A DNA stretch of 64,000 nt, taken from positions 6,265,464 to 6,329,463 of the forward strand of contig CM049320.1 in assembly GCA_026874595.1 (NCBI GenBank). Direction: 5' to 3'. The notes under the pieces are model-generated. The model saw only the letters and a program-made list of their open reading frames with translations. It was not told the origin of the DNA and did no database searches. Source of the stretch: Sipunculus nudus (lineage: Eukaryota > Annelida > Sipuncula > Golfingiida > Sipunculidae). Both the position numbers and the translations under genes were made by a program. Numbering within the stretch: position 1 is the stretch's first letter; each line of letters starts with the position of its first letter. Positions 58,843 through 64,000 of the stretch are shown one piece after another.

Positions 58843-61800
58843 CCCTCTCCGTGATGGCAATCAGCGTTATCACGTGTGCTTATGCATACAATGCTCCCCC
58901 CGGCCTCAAATGAACTTTACGTGTTCAGCAAAGGGGAAATCTAATTAACAGTGGATGTGAAAACCACAGGTATACCCATATTGCCAGCTGTCACTGAGTA
59001 GCCACGTGGAATGGGAAATTTTCATGTGATAAAATTTTCACCTATTACAGTGTGAGTAATTAGCATTTCAACATTTTGCACTGGAGGTTACTGACAGTTG
59101 CATGTTTTGATAATGCTATCTCACATATGCACATGGAGAACCCATTGTTCCTGGTGCACAGGTATGGGTCTACTAACGAACCAGGAAGCAGAATAGACAG
59201 GTGTGATCAGGTAACTACTTGGACTCCTGATTTGAGCTAACTCTCAGTTGTGTCTGGTTATATCAGTCAGAATTAACACAACTAATTAAGCTGTACGGAT
59301 AATATGATTTCCTTTTTTCCTAAGATATATAAAATAAAGCAAAGAAAGGAAAAGCAAGTGAGTTATCCCTCTAAGGAAGGGAGTACATCACAAATCATTC
59401 TGTTGACACTGCTACAGGTACTGCTAACAATATACATAGCTTGGAGAGTTATTAAAATACATAATCATTTGATTCAAACTGCCAGACCTGGGTTCAGTTC
59501 TTGATTGAACTGGTACTGAATTGGAAATGAAGGAAAAATATAAGAAATGGAATGGAATTATAGAAATAAAATTGAAATGAACAAATTAGGAACTGAATTG
59601 GAACTGAAGTTCATAGATGAATATGAGTCAAGATGAACTGTAGCTTTGACAAGAGTTCCAGCTCTCTATTTCCTATATATTTCTCATTAGAAGTTGCTCC
59701 AATCTTTGAGTTCAGCCATACAATGTTTGATCAAAGTCCAATGCAATATGATTCTTCCAAGGAGAACTCATGAAAGGATACTCACCAAATTATGTTGGTG
59801 TTTTAGCCCACTTGTCAATGAATTTAAATGAACTCAATCCTTTTGTTAATAAAAACACATTGTTTATAACATGTGAATATAGTCTGACTTATTATATGAC
59901 TGAATTATTTTAACTGAGTTGGAACAGACATTTTCTTTCTTAACCAACGTAGCTTGAAGTCCCATTAAAAAATTTGAACTGGAATTGAATTTTAATTGAA
60001 AAATCTGACTTAGTCTCACATCTGCCTATTATAATATTAACATTTAAAAAAAGTTTCCGGCTTTTATAGCTTTTTCCTTTCTTTACTTCAATTGGAAAGT
60101 GTATACCATTATAATATAAAAAACAAAAGAGAAAAACTGAACAAGATTTACTGAGAAAGACTGACAGTGGAATCATCATGTCAAGAAAGGATATGTATAT
60201 GATAGCCCATTAATCATAACATCATAGCTGTCATATTTAAGGTCATCAAGTAATCACAATTCCTTTCATAAAAAGATGGGTTATCAAAGGTCATCAGATT
60301 AATTTATATGCATTAGAAAATAGGTCATTTTATGGGATAGCCATGCAACTTTTTAATATTGGGAAATTACTATCTAATACATATGATAGGAAGTAACCAA
60401 TCAAAAGTGTAAATAAAAGGCTTCCCTGCATACAGGAAATAATAATAGTTACATTTTGGCAAATACAAAACAACCACTCCCAATGTCATATACCAGAGCA
60501 TTCTTTACTGACACTACAAGGTCAGTTTCCATGTCATGTATCATTATTTTAAGAGGTAAATCATTTTTAATTTTACAAACTCTTTGTTTCAAAATAATTT
60601 TGTTAACTATTACAGGATTGGAAAGGCTTGAAGTTTTCATTATCCAATTTCATAAATGGGAATTCTCATATTCAGAGGAAATTGTCATAATTAACCCCCT
60701 CCCAACTTCCACCAGAAAATCCTTCAGAATTAAATTACCCCTAAGACAAGACCCACCCTTGCTTATACATCAGCCTGTTTTTTATGCAGATTGGATAATA
60801 TGCATGTACGCTGCCAAGCATGCCCATTTTTTTACCTATGTGTGTTGGCTGGAGAATTTTGGCAGAAGATTGATAAGTTTATTTGATGATTTTTTTTAAG
60901 GAAGAATATTATCTTAACTCAACATAACTATGTCTGCTCTATGGCAAAATACCTCTTTAACACATATTATATCATTCTGTGATATAATAAACAAATCACT
61001 TGAGCATACTTCAAAGGTTGGACGAAGCATGTAAAGTGTATTAAATCATGCTGACAGGTAACATTTGTCCACAGGTATGTTTTACAGGTAAGTATTGGAA
61101 ACGCTGATAAACCTTGGCACACCTGGTGTACTCCACACCCAGGTAAGCCCCGGTACGAGGTGTACGGTATACCTGGGTTATCATGGGGGTTATCTGAAGC
61201 ATGTGCCAAACCTACACACAGCGGATGACACTCCGCTTCACACAGCGATTCTTATCCCATAATCGAGCGTTTGATGACGCTGATCCACTTCCTCCTTCAT
61301 ACAGACGTTTCTCCCATGAGTTCACTTCGTGACAGTACATAGATTTATATCTGTGTACATATTTTATGCATGACATGATTAATCTATTGACTGATATCCA
61401 ACGGTAATCCAACAGTCATAACTATTAATAATAAGTATAAATTCTTGAAATGCTGTATTAGTAAAAATATATCTTTTGATTTTAATCCAATGGTATGAAA
61501 ATTATCGTGAGAATGACACACAGATATACACTGTTCTGAGTATATAAAAATACACCTTTATAATCATATCGGTAAATAGATCAATTTTCACAAGCAACTT
61601 TTATCAGCATATTTTATGTACGAGAGACTCCCTTGATCTATCATCAAATGAATTGTGTAATTGATCATATTGTGATAATTATGATAATATATTTATATAT
61701 ACCTATGGTGCACATTCTTGTAAAAGTCTCTATTGTAAAAATTTGTCTACAAAATGGAAGAATTAAAATAAAACCGAAATACTAACTGATCACAACAAGG

Positions 61801-62643
61801 AAGTATGAAGTGCCAGTGCCAGTGATCAAAGGATGTTTCTAAATAAAATTTGAGAAAAAAAAAGGTGAATGTAGTATGGATCTCCAGCTATGAGGCTCAA
61901 CAACTGGGCTCCACCCTGCCAGCCTAGCTAGAGAACTAAATTTACAAAAAGGCCAGCATAATACTCTGCATCCACATATAGGACTGGACTGGATTTTAAG
62001 CCCCCAGGAGTGCTTTATTTTCTAGAAAGGTGTTGAGAAGTGATTAAATTGTCCAGGTGTGGCTTTTGCTGTGAGGTGTGCCTCCTTAATAGCTCTTAGG
62101 CATGCAACACAATTGTTTTATTGTCATGACACTCCTACATGCACTTGTTCAGAATACAAAACAATTAATACATAAATACATGAACTTACAAACAAACAAA
62201 CTGCAGTCAGGGTTATGTTTTTACCTTCAACTGCTTGTGCTTCTCGGTATCTAGAATTCAATATTTGAATGATTAAGATGTTTAACGTATCTCATGATTT
62301 GATAAAATGATATCTCAGGTAATAGTTTTAGAGCATGTTACAGTGTGTTTCCATGTGCCCGTATTTGCGTATGCAAGTATATTGAGAAAAAATAGTTACG
62401 TTTCCATGTGTGCGTATATGCGTGAACTGGCAGACATATATTTTCACAATGGATCGAGTGTGTTTCATAAACACACATACACATTTACGCTGTACACAAA
62501 TGGAAACAATCCAGTTCCAAATCATGAGCGATTTTTCAAGCATATACACATATACACGCACATAGGGTGTCTGCAATCCTTTCAAGTTAATGAGGATATA
62601 CCACAGAATCACCCACGATGAATGCCTGGTTAAAACATAGTGT
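58843..62643. other. Upstream of the RhoGEF gene, nothing recognised
   Basis: AT-rich. Holds simple gaattggaa-type degenerate sequence at 59500-59620 and a 9-bp inverted repeat (acccaggta / tacctgggt, 61138 and 61171). A 147-codon open frame at 60456-60899 has no protein-like character. Confidence 0.45.
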
Positions 62644-62827
62644 CCAGGGGCGGATCCAGGGAAAAGGGAGGGTCCAACCCAGGAGGACTAATGAAACCCT
62701 AAAAAAAGGTCCCCAGGTCTGGAAAAGAGGGGGTCCAGGCCGCAAAATTTTGTCTGAAGCCCTTAAAAAAACGTTGTTTCTGGTGAAAAAGGGGGGGGGG
62801 TCCAGACCCCCCTGGATCCCGTTCTGG
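62644..62827. mobile_element. GCGGATCCAGG-type MITE
   Basis: Best-preserved of four copies: left ggggcggatccaggg, then aaaaaaggtccccaggtctgg, right gggtccagacccccctggat. Frames across it on both strands are by-products. Confidence 0.7.
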
Positions 62828-64000
62828 TGTCTCACTGAATAAACACAAGATCCCACTAAGATGCTTAAGCAGTTTAATCATAATTAACAATAAAGCTATT
62901 TTAGGCATTATATGAAACACCGACAGAACAGCATCTGTCAGTCTTACCAAATTCTACATACATGAGGAAACAGCTAAACCACAATTCTGAAGATTATTTT
63001 AAGCATAAAAAGGGACAGATAAGTTTAAATCAATTAATAAAGGTTTAAAAATAAAATATAAAAGGTATAGCTATTTCCCGAGTATTGAGTGTCAGTTCTA
63101 TCAGATTAGTTAAGGATGATTCAAATCATATGAACAGGCATATGAAACAATTCTTGCAAAATTTGGACAAATAGTTGTAAACAAAAGTTATTCTTCTACC
63201 ACAAGGTATATTTATAAAAAAAAATTAAAGAGAACATGCCTTAAAGCAAACTGTAGATGGCACCCAAGCAACATCAAAACCAATGAGGAGAGACATCTAG
63301 CAGAGAAAACGTAAACTAAATGTGAAGGACTTTTTGAAACAAGAGCTGACGTGCTGATTCAAGATCAATAGACCAAAAGTGTACCTCAACATATATGGCA
63401 AAAGATACATGTCCCAGGATACACACACCTATAGGAATCAACTGAGGCTTAGAAATTTTCTGCCTTTAACATAGGATATGGAGATTTCCATGAAAAACAA
63501 AGGTCCCTGGCTTTCCCTTAGTTTTTGGTGATTAAAAATTCCAGTTAGATTATTTTAATCTTTTGTACATGAAAATGGCCAAGATAGGTCACTAGGCATG
63601 TACTTTACATGTTGACTTGTAAGTACTTTAAATTAGCAAAGAAACTTCATATTCATCTATCCAATTGATTCACTTTTTTAGATATTAGACATTTAACAAA
63701 CTGACCACTTTCTAGATCTTTTGGGACAATCAATTTCCCTTATAATTTTCCCCTAAATTGTCTGGAAAAATCAATAATTAAAATATGAAATGAAATATTT
63801 ACAAAATCTATTCTTTTTCAAGCATAACACTTTTATATTAAAATTTTATTTTTGTTAAAGATGGAGAAACCCCACTGCAATAAAATGAAACTCTTCAAAA
63901 CCTTACGCCGGGATGCCCCATATTTTATCTGTATAGGATCAAGAAAAATACACAGATCCAGACAGTTAAAAAAAATGTCAAAGTGAAACATGATCCACTT
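62828..64000. other. Right end of window, nothing recognised
   Basis: AT-rich sequence without a supported gene or repeat. Confidence 0.5.

Noticed and set aside
60456-60899. 147-codon open frame on the plus strand
   Set aside because: Composition follows the AT-rich background, with no domain-like pattern and no splice context; it looks like chance.
62587-62856. Open frames on both strands at 62.6-62.85 kb
   Set aside because: They cross a MITE-like copy; the same G/P/R-rich translation would appear in every copy of that family.

Overview
This is eukaryotic (metazoan) DNA. It is AT-rich, its genes are cut into short exons with GT/AG introns, and it carries tRNA-derived SINE-like repeats, MITE-like elements and satellite arrays. 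The two genes have clear animal homologues. The general look (DIS3L2 and PLEKHG5 homologues, compact exons, bivalve-style ~146-bp core repeats) suggests a lophotrochozoan, perhaps a mollusc, but the sequence alone does not fix the species.

Layout. (1) 589-15800, plus strand: the last 18 coding exons of a DIS3L2-type 3'-to-5' exoribonuclease (765 residues; its 5' end lies before the window). All exon phases close without a gap. (2) 16.0-21.5 kb: the tail-to-tail intergenic space, with SINE, MITE and tandem-repeat debris. (3) 21874-58291, minus strand: a PLEKHG5 (Syx/Tech)-type RhoGEF rebuilt here from 14 coding exons (1052 residues). It has a new N-terminus at 58291, a ~20.7-kb first coding intron, DH and PH exons at 25.8-30.4 kb, one large C-terminal exon, and a possible final exon encoding a membrane-spanning tail. 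(4) 37.4-58.0 kb: the large intron, with a 51-bp triplicate carrying AP-1 sites, nested inverted repeats, AT microsatellites and a 1.7-kb 73-bp satellite. (5) 58.3-64 kb: the upstream side of the RhoGEF gene, with a possible TATA promoter and one more MITE-like copy.

How the genes work. DIS3L2 degrades uridylated RNAs in the cytoplasm; PLEKHG5 activates RhoA-type GTPases at membranes and junctions. They are not known to share a pathway, and their convergent arrangement looks incidental.

Best leads. The RhoGEF C-terminus has a stop codon overlapping a consensus splice donor; splicing in phase to a well-formed acceptor at 22036 would replace the stop with a predicted tail anchor. Two DIS3L2 splice acceptors (exons 5 and 15) lie inside tandem duplications. 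A ~1.2-kb foldback element sits in a DIS3L2 intron. Inverted copies of a ~146-bp repeat rich in DR1 nuclear-receptor-like sites bracket the DIS3L2 3' end.
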